Below the pieces are notes generated by a model. The model did no database searches. It was not told the origin of the DNA and saw only the letters and a program-made list of their open reading frames with translations. Both the position numbers and the translations under genes were made by a program. Positions 26,096 to 34,447 of a stretch of DNA of 64,000 nucleotides are shown here, piece by piece; positions within the stretch are counted from its first letter, which is position 1, and every line of letters starts with the position of its first letter. Source of the stretch: Butyrivibrio sp. VCB2006 (GTDB lineage Bacteria; Bacillota; Clostridia; Lachnospirales; Lachnospiraceae); NCBI RefSeq assembly GCF_000420945.1, contig NZ_ATVX01000007.1, positions 62,001 through 126,000 on the forward strand. The letters run 5' to 3'.

Positions 26096-27007
26096 TTAAG
26101 CTGTAAGTTCCATACAGTTAACTTTGAATAAAAAGTTTCTGATTATTTCCTCATAACGATCTGCATCAGCAAGGATGTTACGAGTATGATCAGCGCCTTC
26201 AAATATGTGCATTTCAGTGTAGCCTTTAGTTGCGCTTTCAAGTTCTACTGTATCGTCTACAGGTACAACACAGTCGCTGTCACCCTGAATGAAGCAGATA
26301 GGAACTGTATTGCCTTTAAGGCTGTCTCTTGTATATATATTTTTATAAGAATATCCGAACATAAGCTTGAAGAAGACTATAGCCGGATCAAAAACTATAA
26401 GTGATACATGTCCAAGCTGCTGAACAAGCTTGCAAATAAGTGAATAAAGTGAATTGTAGCAGCTGTCAGCAACAACAAAAGAAATATTAGGGTGATACTT
26501 AAGAGCAGTAAGCGCTGTAACGCCGCCAAGACACTCACCGTGAACGCCAATCTTGATATCATCTCCGAAACGCTTAACAGTATCATCTATTACAGAAAGA
26601 AGATCCTTGCTTTCCTTGATGCCCCATGTTGATGGAGTCTTTGCATTATCACCGTGACCACGAAGATCAAAAAGAATACCGTTATATCCCATTTTTCTGA
26701 AGATGTTAAAGTATTTGATGCCTCCGATTCTACAGTAAGTTGATGAATGAACCAGGATTACAAATCTTTTGGAAGGAACAGCTGCAGGAATATAAGTTGT
26801 ATGAAGTTCATAACCATCAAATGATTTAATTATGTACTCTTCACTTTTCCATTTCTTGTAGCCATCAAGAAAATGTCTGCGGTTTTCTTTCATATATGCT
26901 TTTTTAGGATCAATACACTTTACAAGTCCAAGTGACTTTGCAATTATTGCACAGAGTGTAAGATATATAAGTATAAAGACTAATATGTTTATTATTACGA
27001 ATTTCAT
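26096..27007 (-). CDS. membrane-anchored alpha/beta hydrolase with Cys in the nucleophile position
   Basis: The 303-residue protein begins with a membrane anchor (about 3-25) and then an alpha/beta-hydrolase fold. HSSTYCRIGG gives the oxyanion region, DLRGHGDN is the family strand-4 segment, and the acid and base appear as Asp in GDSDCVVP and His in GADHTR. The nucleophile elbow reads GVHGECLGG, with TGT (Cys159) where the family normally has Ser. I checked the codon on the reverse strand. Dienelactone hydrolases use Cys here, so activity is possible. ATG 27007 was chosen because the membrane anchor starts there and AGAGG lies 12 bases upstream; a TTG at 27076 is the longer alternative. The substrate is unknown. 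Confidence 0.8.
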   Translation of the reverse strand: MKFVIINILVFILIYLTLCAIIAKSLGLVKCIDPKKAYMKENRRHFLDGYKKWKSEEYIIKSFDGYELHTTYIPAAVPSKRFVILVHSSTYCRIGGIKYFNIFRKMGYNGILFDLRGHGDNAKTPSTWGIKESKDLLSVIDDTVKRFGDDIKIGVHGECLGGVTALTALKYHPNISFVVADSCYNSLYSLICKLVQQLGHVSLIVFDPAIVFFKLMFGYSYKNIYTRDSLKGNTVPICFIQGDSDCVVPVDDTVELESATKGYTEMHIFEGADHTRNILADADRYEEIIRNFLFKVNCMELTA

Positions 27008-27261
27008 ATAACGCTTTAACCTCTTAAAAACAAATTGACATTTTTCCAAAGACAAAATAATATCACGAAATTTCAAAAATGCAAGTCCCCAAATTCAATG
27101 CAGAAATACAGTGGCTTCTAGCAATTGACCAACAAAATTGTCTTGATTTATGCGGCTTTCCAAAAATCATCATGTTTCATTACATGTTCATTTTGGAATA
27201 TAATAGAATAAGAGTAACCTAAGATTAGAAGCATGTTCGTTTCAATTTATGAGGAATAATT

Positions 27262-28326
27262 ATGATTGATGTTTTTGGTACTTTAGGTCCAAGTTGTGAC
27301 AACGAAGATATATTATATGAGATGTTTAAAGAGGGCATGACGGGAATCAGAATCAATTTGTCCCACGTTAAGCTGGCAGACTGCGCCGAATCTATCACAC
27401 AAATTAAGACTGCAGCAAAAAGAGCCGCTGTTGAGCCCAAGATTCTTATTGATATGCAGGGGCCGGAGCTTAGGATTGGAAATCTGGAGAAGCCCATTGA
27501 GCTTCATCAGGATGATATTATAGGGCTCTGCGCCAAAAATAATGAAGCAAATACCGAATCTGAGACTGAAAATAGGCCTTCTGTAGCTGTCCCGGTCGAT
27601 TCGATTATTCTGGAGAACCTCCGGGTTGGCCAGGAAATCCTTTTGGATGATGGTAAAATAGCTGCCCAGGTAATTTCTATTGATGTCGAGAATGCGCCTA
27701 TGAGCGACTTCCTTGTGGATGTGCTGGCTGTTCCCAGCGCAAGACTTAAGGTGACCAGGGAAGGTCTTTTGCAGGGCAGAAAGAGCATTGCTATTGTTGG
27801 TCAGACCATAGAAATGCCGGCTATCACCGATACAGACAGGGAGAATATTGCCCTTGCAGCGAAATACGGAGTAACAGGAGTGATGCAGCCCTTTGTAAGA
27901 CGGGTAAAAGAGCTGGAGGAACTACGCAAGGAACTTGATAACAATGATGGCCAGCAAATCAGGATATACGCCAAGATTGAAAACATGGACGGAGTAGAAA
28001 ATCTTGAGACCTTTTTCCCTTATGCAGATGAAATCGTCATTGCAAGAGGCGACCTTGGCAATGCCATGCCACTTTGGGAACTTCCCAAGGTCCAGAAAAT
28101 GATAGCCAAGACCTGCAAATACAGTGCTATGCCATTTATGGTGGTCACACAGATGCTGGCATCCATGGAACACAGCAAAGTTCCCACAAGAGCTGAGGTG
28201 AGTGACATCTACAACGCGGTTCTTGATGGCGCAAGCTCCGTTATGGTCACCGGAGAAACTGCAGTAGGAGAAAACCCTGTAGATGTGATAAAATATCTGA
28301 GCAAAACTGCGCAAGTCGCAATGTAA
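27262..28326 (+). CDS. short pyruvate kinase homologue without the C-terminal domain
   Basis: The 354-residue protein matches the barrel and a reduced B domain of pyruvate kinase. Active-site segments are kept: TLGPSC near the N-terminus, GIRINLSH (phosphate and K+ site), LIDMQGPELRIG, the Lys of AKIENMDGVEN, IARGDLG (metal site) and TQMLASM...PTRAEVSD...GETAVGENP. Ordinary pyruvate kinases are about 470-590 residues because of the allosteric C-terminal domain, which is absent here. The gene ends with a proper stop. It may be an unregulated pyruvate kinase or an enzyme with another enolpyruvate-like substrate. The start ATG 27262 follows GAGGAA. The exonuclease gene follows 58 bp later. Confidence 0.85.
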   Translation: MIDVFGTLGPSCDNEDILYEMFKEGMTGIRINLSHVKLADCAESITQIKTAAKRAAVEPKILIDMQGPELRIGNLEKPIELHQDDIIGLCAKNNEANTESETENRPSVAVPVDSIILENLRVGQEILLDDGKIAAQVISIDVENAPMSDFLVDVLAVPSARLKVTREGLLQGRKSIAIVGQTIEMPAITDTDRENIALAAKYGVTGVMQPFVRRVKELEELRKELDNNDGQQIRIYAKIENMDGVENLETFFPYADEIVIARGDLGNAMPLWELPKVQKMIAKTCKYSAMPFMVVTQMLASMEHSKVPTRAEVSDIYNAVLDGASSVMVTGETAVGENPVDVIKYLSKTAQVAM

Positions 28327-28384
28327 AATATATGGTAGACTTGCCAGGATATATTTGTAGTAATAAAAGAAAAAGAGAAGAAAT

Positions 28385-29062
28385 ATGAGTTCAAATGCAT
28401 CAATTGATTTCCTTGAGATGCTTAAGGGCGGGACGGGTAATTCAAAAAAAGCTGTACCGCCGATAGCAAAAAATGGGAATTTAATCGCCGTAATTGATAC
28501 CGAAACCAACTGGCGTGATGAAGTGATGTCTATCGGAGTTGCAATTGCCGACTCAGTCACCTTTAAGTGTAAGAATACAAGATACTACATACTTGATCCA
28601 GCCTACCGAGTAGGCGGAATGTACTCAAATGTCCTGAATTATCAGGAAAAACACCTTGGAAGTGCGACAGTTAATAACTCAAAACCCCAGTGTTTATCAA
28701 GGAAAAAGGCAATAGATGAAATAAGCACATTCCTAAGAGGAAATGGAATTAGCAAGATATTTGCCTACAATGGTAAGTTCGACTTGTCTCACCTTAGAGA
28801 ATTGGATAGCTTTGAGTGGTATGACATAATGAGACTTGCAGCCTACAAGCAGTTTAACAAGGCCATAAAAGATACAATGCCCTGCTGTAAGACCGGACGC
28901 CTTAAGACAAGTTACGGAGTAGAGCCAATCACCAGAATGCTTACAGGAAACGTAGGTTACTGCGAAGTCCACAACGCAGTGTATGACGCAGTGGATGAGC
29001 TTGCTATTATGGAGTATCTTGGACAGCCGTTGTCAGCATATGACTGTGCCAAAATCAATTAA
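28385..29062 (+). CDS. DnaQ-fold 3'-5' exonuclease-like protein
   Basis: This 225-residue protein contains the DEDD exonuclease motifs: VIDTETNW (Exo I, about 35-42), AYNGKFDLSHL (Exo II, about 129-139) and EVHNAVYDAVDE (Exo III, His and Asp, about 197-208). The known family trims single-stranded DNA or RNA ends in the cytoplasm. A 30-residue N-terminal tail before Exo I is not typical. It lies 58 bp after the pyruvate-kinase-like gene and 54 bp before tcdA, possibly one transcript. The exact substrate cannot be told. Confidence 0.8.
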   Translation: MSSNASIDFLEMLKGGTGNSKKAVPPIAKNGNLIAVIDTETNWRDEVMSIGVAIADSVTFKCKNTRYYILDPAYRVGGMYSNVLNYQEKHLGSATVNNSKPQCLSRKKAIDEISTFLRGNGISKIFAYNGKFDLSHLRELDSFEWYDIMRLAAYKQFNKAIKDTMPCCKTGRLKTSYGVEPITRMLTGNVGYCEVHNAVYDAVDELAIMEYLGQPLSAYDCAKIN

Positions 29063-29116
29063 AACTGAGCAAAATAGAACAAGTAACCAAAGAATTCCAA
29101 ATAAAGAGATATAAAT

Positions 29117-29860
29117 ATGAGTGAACAGTTTTCGAGAACAGAGCTTCTTCTGGGAGAGGAAGCGGTTAATAAATTAGCCGGTAAAAGAGTTGCCATCTTT
29201 GGCGTAGGTGGAGTGGGCGGATACGTCTGCGAAGCCCTGGTGCGTTCAGGGATTGGAGAGTTCGATATTTGCGATGATGATAAGGTGGCCCTTTCAAACC
29301 TTAACAGACAGATAATCGCCCTTCACAGCACAGTAGGAAGATACAAGGTTGAAGTTATGAAAGAGCGTATGCAGGACATAAATCCTGACGTCAAAGTCAA
29401 CGTTCACCAGTGTTTCTTTTTACCTGAGAATGCAGATCAGTTCCCCTTTGAAGACTACGACTATGTTATCGACGCAGTAGATACCGTAACCGCCAAGATT
29501 GAGATCATTATGCGGGCAAAAGAAAAAGGTGTCCCTGTCATCAGTTCCATGGGAGCCGGAAATAAACTTGATCCTACCAAATTCAGGATTACAGATATCT
29601 ACAAGACAAGCGTAGATCCCCTTGCAAGGGTAATGAGAAGAGAGCTTAAAAAGCGCGGAATCAAGGAACTTAAGGTGGTGTATTCGGAAGAAGAGGCACT
29701 TAAGCCCATCCAGCCTGATAGCAGTGCAGAAGCAAATTCAGATTCAGATTCAGAAGTAGCTCATCCTCGTCGTAGTACTCCCGGAAGTACAGCATTTGTG
29801 CCATCGGTAGCAGGACTAATTATTGCTTCCGAGGTTATAAAAGATTTAGTAAACTCCTAG
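29117..29860 (+). CDS. tcdA: tRNA threonylcarbamoyladenosine dehydratase
   Basis: The 247-residue ThiF/E1-like enzyme uses ATP to cyclise t6A37 of tRNA to ct6A. Features include the nucleotide loop FGVGGVGGYVCEAL (about 29-42), the DDDKVALSNLNRQ segment, a VDAVDT-type motif (about 116-121) and SSMGAGNKLDP. A Ser/Asp-rich insertion (about 202-220) lies near the C-terminus. Length is normal for the family (about 240-270). The terminator hairpin overlaps its stop codon, so it ends the transcript started upstream. Confidence 0.92.
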   Translation: MSEQFSRTELLLGEEAVNKLAGKRVAIFGVGGVGGYVCEALVRSGIGEFDICDDDKVALSNLNRQIIALHSTVGRYKVEVMKERMQDINPDVKVNVHQCFFLPENADQFPFEDYDYVIDAVDTVTAKIEIIMRAKEKGVPVISSMGAGNKLDPTKFRITDIYKTSVDPLARVMRRELKKRGIKELKVVYSEEEALKPIQPDSSAEANSDSDSEVAHPRRSTPGSTAFVPSVAGLIIASEVIKDLVNS

Positions 29861-29882
29861 TCACAGGACTGGGAGTTTTTTT
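29853..29882 (+). terminator. intrinsic terminator overlapping the tcdA stop codon
   Basis: ACTCC-t-AGTC pairs with GACT-g-GGAGT around an ACAG loop, followed by seven or more T. It separates tcdA from the sulfur-type operon. Confidence 0.85.
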
Positions 29883-29928
29883 TGAAAGCGATAATCATTT
29901 CCTATCGCTCACTATAACTCTTGAATGT

Positions 29929-29957
29929 TTTACATTAACGCGATAAGGCATTAGCAT
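29929..29957 (+). promoter_or_regulatory. candidate promoter of the leader-peptide operon
   Basis: TTTACA (29929-29934), a 17-bp spacer and TAGCAT (29952-29957) form a plausible vegetative promoter about 55 bp before the leader peptide. A hairpin, AGCGATA (29887-29893) with TATCGCT (29903-29909), lies upstream of it. The -10 is only a partial match. Confidence 0.4.
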
Positions 29958-30011
29958 AAATACAACAGAACACAATACAAAACACAATACAAAACGAAAG
30001 GAGCAAAGACG

Positions 30012-30095
30012 ATGATGAAAATGAATATGACAAATAAGGAGAATATGATGATGTGTTGTCTTTGTACCATGCCAAAAGAAACGAATATGGGATGA
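30012..30095 (+). CDS. Met/Cys-rich leader peptide (27 codons)
   Basis: A short frame starts at ATG 30012 with an excellent RBS (AAAGGAG, 29997-30003, eight-base spacer) and ends at TGA 30093-30095. Of its 27 residues nine are Met and three are Cys, with the run MMMCCLC at residues 12-18. An intrinsic terminator follows 36 bp later (30132-30163), in front of the operon at 30200-35578. This is the layout of a transcription-attenuation leader: slow translation of scarce Met or Cys codons would change folding of the downstream RNA. The role is inference; the frame, RBS and terminator are seen directly. It is too short for most gene callers. Confidence 0.7.
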   Translation: MMKMNMTNKENMMMCCLCTMPKETNMG

Positions 30096-30131
30096 GTGGT
30101 AATCTTTTTATGAACTAGGAAAATTTGGGGA

Positions 30132-30163
30132 ACAGTTCACGAAAAGGTGAGCTGTATTTTTTT
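30132..30163 (+). terminator. attenuator: intrinsic terminator in the operon leader
   Basis: ACAGTTCAC (30132-30140) pairs with GTGAGCTGT (30147-30155) over nine base pairs including one G-T, with a GAAAAG loop and ATTTTTTT after it. It lies between the leader peptide and the first structural gene, so read-through must be regulated or partial. Confidence 0.8.
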
Positions 30164-30199
30164 ACCCTTTTTTAGGTGAAAACGAAAAGGAGAATGAAA

Positions 30200-31441
30200 A
30201 TGAGTAATAGTTGCGCAGTTAATTTTGGACCACAGATAGAAAATGAAACAGAATATACAGACCAGCTTGCAGAGTTATTTGCAAAGGAGGCAGGAGGACT
30301 TGCTCCAAGACCAAATGAGCAGAACGATGAGACTAATGAGAGAGGAGTTTTCGTAAGACAGCCAAATTCTTTCATAGTTCCTTTTGGAGAAAAAGAAGGA
30401 GAACATAAAGCAGAAGATGGCAGATATGCAATTTACTGGGCACATGGATGCAACTGGTCCAACAGACCTGTTATAGTAAGAGACTTACTTGGACTTGAAA
30501 ATGTCATCAAAGATCAGACTACAAGCCATTCGGGTAAATCAAATAAATATGGACATGGCTTTGCAGATCAGAAGGATTATAAAGATCCTATAACAGGAGT
30601 TCATTTTCTTTCAGAATTTTATAAGAATGCAAATCCATTTTACAAGGGAAGAGCTACAACACCGACGCTGGTGGATATTAAAGAGAAGAAGGCTGTTAAC
30701 AATGACTACCACAGATTATCAAATTATATAGAGGTACAGTTCAGAGAATATCAGCCGGTGGACGCACCGGATCTTTATCCCAAGAAGTACAGAAAAGAGA
30801 TTGATGAGTTCAATGATTGGTTGTTCCCTCATATCAACAATGGCCACTACCGCATGGCATTTGGAGTATCATGGGAGGCTTACAATGAAGCCTATGAAGA
30901 TTTCTTTGATTCGCTTGAAAAGCTGGATAAGAGACTCGAGACCAATAGATTCATCTTTGGTGATTACATCACAGATTCGGATATAAGAGCCTATGTTTCA
31001 CTTGTAAGGTGGGAGACAGGATACTTTAGATCAATTGGACCTATGAAAAAGAGAATCACTGAATACAAGAATATATGGGGATACCTGCGTGAACTTTATT
31101 CAATTCCTCAGTTCAAAAAATATACCTTCTTTAAGGAAGGCAGAGGAATAGGAGGGGGAAAGAGCTTTTTCAAAGGCTACGAGGAGAGAATCGTACCTCT
31201 TATCCCATTTGAGGAAATTTGGAGGACTGACCATGAGAGAGCAAAGCTTTCCAGTGATCCGGATAATCTTTTCCTAAAGCATCCTAAAGGAGAAACACCG
31301 CAGGATTACCAGTCAGAAATATCAGAGACGATTTGGAACTCACCATCCTGGGATGACAGAGAACCAACAAATTACAGACCTGAGTTTGATGTAACAGTCA
31401 ATCCTCTTAAAGGAAAGCTACATAACGAGGTAGAGAAGTAA
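30200..31441 (+). CDS. glutathionyl-hydroquinone reductase-like (Xi-class GST) protein
   Basis: The 413-residue protein has the Xi-GST architecture. An N-terminal segment FVRQPNSF leads to a thioredoxin-fold domain with catalytic-position Cys84 in the segment GCNWSNRPVIVRDLLGLE. A helical C-terminal domain follows (RFIFGDYITDSDIRAYVSLVRW at about 255-276, only partly quoted here as a family landmark). Known members carry CPWAHR at the Cys and reductively remove thiol groups from S-conjugates. Here the motif is CNWSNR, with the Cys kept. The host is probably an anaerobe without obvious glutathione, so another thiol may serve. ATG 30200 is preceded by AAAGGAG at seven bases; a GTG at 30176 lies before that site. 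It is the first structural gene after the attenuator. Confidence 0.8.
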   Translation: MSNSCAVNFGPQIENETEYTDQLAELFAKEAGGLAPRPNEQNDETNERGVFVRQPNSFIVPFGEKEGEHKAEDGRYAIYWAHGCNWSNRPVIVRDLLGLENVIKDQTTSHSGKSNKYGHGFADQKDYKDPITGVHFLSEFYKNANPFYKGRATTPTLVDIKEKKAVNNDYHRLSNYIEVQFREYQPVDAPDLYPKKYRKEIDEFNDWLFPHINNGHYRMAFGVSWEAYNEAYEDFFDSLEKLDKRLETNRFIFGDYITDSDIRAYVSLVRWETGYFRSIGPMKKRITEYKNIWGYLRELYSIPQFKKYTFFKEGRGIGGGKSFFKGYEERIVPLIPFEEIWRTDHERAKLSSDPDNLFLKHPKGETPQDYQSEISETIWNSPSWDDREPTNYRPEFDVTVNPLKGKLHNEVEK

Positions 31442-31443
31442 AA

Positions 31444-31962
31444 ATGGATACTGAGATTCACAGAATAACAAAGGATTCACCGGTATGGCTCCACAGGGCC
31501 TATGAATACGCCAGGACAGATGCATTCTGCTTCGGACAGGGAATTCCAATTAATTTTGAGTATGGACATGAAGAGCTGATTACAGATGATTACAAGGCAG
31601 TGGTAATCATTGATGATGGTAAGCCCGTAGCGGGATGCAGGATTTCTTTTCCAAGAAATGATATAGGAAAAATCGGCAGAGTCTGTGTGGTAAGGAATTA
31701 CCAAAAGAAAGGCGTTGGAAAAAAACTCATAGAAGCAGCAGAGGAGTGGATTCTTGAGAGTAATGTCACAAAGATTGTTATTAACAGTCAGGATAGAGCA
31801 CAGGGGTTCTATGAAAAACTTGGTTATGAATTAGTTCAGGGTGTAGATCCAAGGATTTATGAAGAAAGCGGAAGAAATCTGGAAGAAATAACAAGAAACT
31901 ATATACCGCAGAAAAACAAATTAGGATTTTCCTGCGTACTTGTAGAAAAACATGTTTCATAA
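31444..31962 (+). CDS. GNAT-family N-acetyltransferase
   Basis: This 172-residue protein has the GNAT fold: strand 4 with GRVCVVRNYQKKGVGKKLI (about 79-97), where QKKGVGKKL is the acetyl-CoA pyrophosphate loop, and the C-terminal GFYEKLGYE segment (about 119-127). It begins two bases after the preceding stop codon. In B. subtilis, operons with a GNAT enzyme (SnaA/SnaB), an amino-acid ABC importer and an M20 deacylase process S-modified cysteine. The same gene types follow here, so an N-acetylated S-substituted cysteine is a reasonable substrate guess (inference). Confidence 0.85.
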   Translation: MDTEIHRITKDSPVWLHRAYEYARTDAFCFGQGIPINFEYGHEELITDDYKAVVIIDDGKPVAGCRISFPRNDIGKIGRVCVVRNYQKKGVGKKLIEAAEEWILESNVTKIVINSQDRAQGFYEKLGYELVQGVDPRIYEESGRNLEEITRNYIPQKNKLGFSCVLVEKHVS

Positions 31963-31981
31963 AAAAGGAGGAGAAAGAATT

Positions 31982-32878
31982 ATGAGAAATTTAGAAGTGA
32001 TCAAAAGAAATTTGGCATTGTTTACATCAATAGTTGTGGGAGCAGCTTCACTTATTGGATGCGGAAGTGCAAATCCTTCATCAGCCTCTGCGGCGGAAGC
32101 AGTAGATAACACAAAAGAAGTGATCCATGTGGTTGCTGCTACACGAGGTGGTCCAGTTCCATATATCACAGTGGATGAGAATGATGAACTGGATGGTTAT
32201 GATATTGCAGTATTCAGAGCAGTATTTGAGAAACTTCCACAGTACGATGTAGAGCTGGTAAAAACCGATGATGCACTTACCGGCCTGACCAGCGGACAGT
32301 ATCAGATTTCAGTAAATAACTGGGGGTATAGAGAGGAAAGAGCAGAGACATACTACTACTCATATCCTTATGACAAGGTTGTATATGATTTCATTCAGAG
32401 AGCTGATGACGAGCCTTTAACATCTTTCAGGGATGCATCTGAAAGAGGCTACAAAATTGAAGTGGGAGCCGGTAACAATGTGACCAATGCTCTGGAGGCA
32501 TGGAACGAATCAAATCCTGATGCTCAGATTGAGCTGGTTTACACAGAGAGCGATATTTTAGTTCTTTTTGAGCATATATTAGATGGAACCTCTGACTTTA
32601 GAATTGATGATCATCCAATTTTCAATGCTTATAAAGAGCAGTATGACTTGCAACTTCAGGGAAATTCTTTGTCGGATGAAGAGGCTCAAAATGTTTCATC
32701 TTCCTTAAATGCATATTTCCTTTTCCCAAAGGATGAGGCTGGAGCTGCCCTTAGAGAAGATGTAAACAGAGTACTAAAAGAGCTCAAGGAAGACGGTACT
32801 TTAAAGACATTGTCAGAGAAGTATTTTGGAATTGATCAGTCTCCTGACGCTGCAGATTTTGAAAAAGTACTTAACTAA
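31982..32878 (+). CDS. amino-acid-binding lipoprotein of an ABC importer (family 3)
   Basis: The 298-residue protein has a signal peptide with lipobox SLIGC (Cys27) and the family 3 binding fold (DELDGYDIAVFRAVFEKL; LTGLTSGQYQISVNNWG; RADDEP; YFGID at the end). Relatives bind cystine, cysteine, methionine or polar amino acids. ATG 31982 follows AAGGAGGAG; a longer in-frame ATG at 31952 overlaps the GNAT gene and is rejected. Permease and ATPase genes follow directly, forming a complete importer. Its place behind a Met/Cys leader points to a sulfur amino acid or an S-conjugate. Confidence 0.92.
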   Translation: MRNLEVIKRNLALFTSIVVGAASLIGCGSANPSSASAAEAVDNTKEVIHVVAATRGGPVPYITVDENDELDGYDIAVFRAVFEKLPQYDVELVKTDDALTGLTSGQYQISVNNWGYREERAETYYYSYPYDKVVYDFIQRADDEPLTSFRDASERGYKIEVGAGNNVTNALEAWNESNPDAQIELVYTESDILVLFEHILDGTSDFRIDDHPIFNAYKEQYDLQLQGNSLSDEEAQNVSSSLNAYFLFPKDEAGAALREDVNRVLKELKEDGTLKTLSEKYFGIDQSPDAADFEKVLN

Positions 32879-32890
32879 AAGGAGAAGGGT

Positions 32891-33718
32891 ATGTCAAATT
32901 TATTCGATTTCAAACTGGTTTTTACTCAATTGCCGGATTTAATAAGGTTCTTACCCATAACCCTTGAACTGGCACTTTTATCAATGCTCTTGGGGCTGGC
33001 ACTTGGACTTGTTCTGGCAATTGTAAAGATCAGGCAGGTGAAGATTCTTAAGTCAGTGGCTACATTTTTTATATCCGCTATACGAGGAACACCGATATTG
33101 GTTCAGCTGTATATTGCATACTTTGGCATACCCATGTTTTTTAAATGGTTAAATCAAAGTTATGGTACTGATTTTCATGTGGCCAAGATAGATGGCTTTA
33201 TATATGCGGTTGTGGCCCTTGGAATCAATCAGTCGGCATACAATGCTGAGTTTATCAGAGCGGCGATTCTTTCCGTGGGAGAAGGACAGATTGAGGCAGC
33301 AAGTGCATTGGGAATGAATTACTTCCAGACTCTTTTTAGGATTATTGTTCCGGAGGCAATAACTGTAGCACTTCCTTCTCTTGGAAATTCACTTATATCT
33401 GTAATAAAGGGAACATCACTTGCTTTTACCTGCGCAGTTGTTGAGATGACTGCGCAAGGCAAGATCATTGGAGGAAGAACATACAGATACTTTGAAGTGT
33501 ATGTGAGTCTTGCAATTATTTATTGGGTTATAACAGTTGTCATAGAAAAAGGCTTGTCTTTTGTGGAAAAAAAGCTGGCTATTCCCGAACAAGTTGCCAA
33601 TTATATACCATTAGAGCCAGGCACTGAAAAAGTTAAGGCTAAGCAGATATCAAAATATAAAGTCGGTAAAGAGGTCGAAAATGATAGAGATAGAAGGATT
33701 ATCCAAGAGGTATCATGA
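32891..33718 (+). CDS. amino-acid ABC transporter permease (HisM/TcyB type)
   Basis: The 275-residue protein has the HisM-family membrane pattern, with the landmarks LSMLLGLALGLVLAI, SAIRGTPILVQLYIAYFG and the EAA loop IEAASALGMNYFQTLFRI. Only one permease gene is present, so it should act as a homodimer. It starts after AAAGGAGAAGG, 12 bases after the binding-protein gene, and its last 38 bases overlap the ATPase gene. The C-terminal tail after the last helix is long and charged. Confidence 0.92.
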   Translation: MSNLFDFKLVFTQLPDLIRFLPITLELALLSMLLGLALGLVLAIVKIRQVKILKSVATFFISAIRGTPILVQLYIAYFGIPMFFKWLNQSYGTDFHVAKIDGFIYAVVALGINQSAYNAEFIRAAILSVGEGQIEAASALGMNYFQTLFRIIVPEAITVALPSLGNSLISVIKGTSLAFTCAVVEMTAQGKIIGGRTYRYFEVYVSLAIIYWVITVVIEKGLSFVEKKLAIPEQVANYIPLEPGTEKVKAKQISKYKVGKEVENDRDRRIIQEVS

Positions 33719-34439
33719 CAATATTGTATTAGAGGACATAGAACTAAAAATACAGGAGGGGGAAGTAATTGGCATTATAGGCCCTTCAGGTACAGGAAAA
33801 TCAACCCTTCTTAGGTGCATAGATCAGCTCGAAATTCCGGACAAAGGCATAATCAGTTTGGATGGAATCAGAGTTGATCTCTCCAAAAAGAATAAAAAAG
33901 AAATTATCAAGATAAGACAAAACACTGGGATGGTTTTCCAGAAGTTCAATCTATTCGAAAAGAAGACTGCGTTGGAAAACGTCATGGAAGGACTAATTGT
34001 TGTAAAAAAGATGAAGAAAGAAGAGGCTAGAAAATTAGCTCTTGAAGAGCTTGAAAAGGTCGGAATGCTTTCTTTTGCCAATCATTATCCGAAGCATATG
34101 TCAGGAGGTCAGCAGCAAAGAGTAGCCATAGCAAGAGCACTGGCGATGAAGCCTAGACTTCTTCTATTGGATGAACCAACATCGGCCCTTGATCCCGAGC
34201 TTGTAGGAGAAGTGCTGGAAGTAATTAAGGAGATTGCGGCTAAAGGCTTTACTATGCTTCTAGTATCTCATGAAATGAACTTTGTAAAGAGCGTCTCAAA
34301 TAGAGTGATTTTTCTGGATAAAGGCCATATAGTCGAGGATGGCACGCCCAAGGAAGTTTTTGAACATCCGAAAAATCAGAGAACAAAGGATTTCTTTTCC
34401 AAGATGAGCATTTTAAATCAGCCTGAATATGTAATATGA
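33681..34439 (+). CDS. amino-acid ABC transporter ATPase (GlnQ/TcyC type)
   Basis: The 252-residue ATPase has Walker [10 protein letters not shown] (about 35-43), the Q-loop MVFQKFNLF, signature MSGGQQQR, Walker [15 protein letters not shown] and the switch His in LLVSHEM. It matches polar amino-acid importer ATPases in length. The start ATG 33681 is inside the permease gene and follows AGAGG, so translation is coupled. Its stop overlaps the region just before the peptidase start. Confidence 0.95.
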   Translation: MIEIEGLSKRYHDNIVLEDIELKIQEGEVIGIIGPSGTGKSTLLRCIDQLEIPDKGIISLDGIRVDLSKKNKKEIIKIRQNTGMVFQKFNLFEKKTALENVMEGLIVVKKMKKEEARKLALEELEKVGMLSFANHYPKHMSGGQQQRVAIARALAMKPRLLLLDEPTSALDPELVGEVLEVIKEIAAKGFTMLLVSHEMNFVKSVSNRVIFLDKGHIVEDGTPKEVFEHPKNQRTKDFFSKMSILNQPEYVI

Positions 34440-34447
34440 GGTTAGTT

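Noticed and set aside
27922..28560. 212-codon minus-strand frame across the pyruvate-kinase-like and exonuclease genes
   Set aside because: It is antisense to two well-supported genes and has no family features.
29883..30199. T-box or SAM riboswitch before the sulfur-type operon
   Set aside because: No T-box TGGNACCGCG-type sequence or SAM-I core is seen; the leader peptide and terminator explain the region better.
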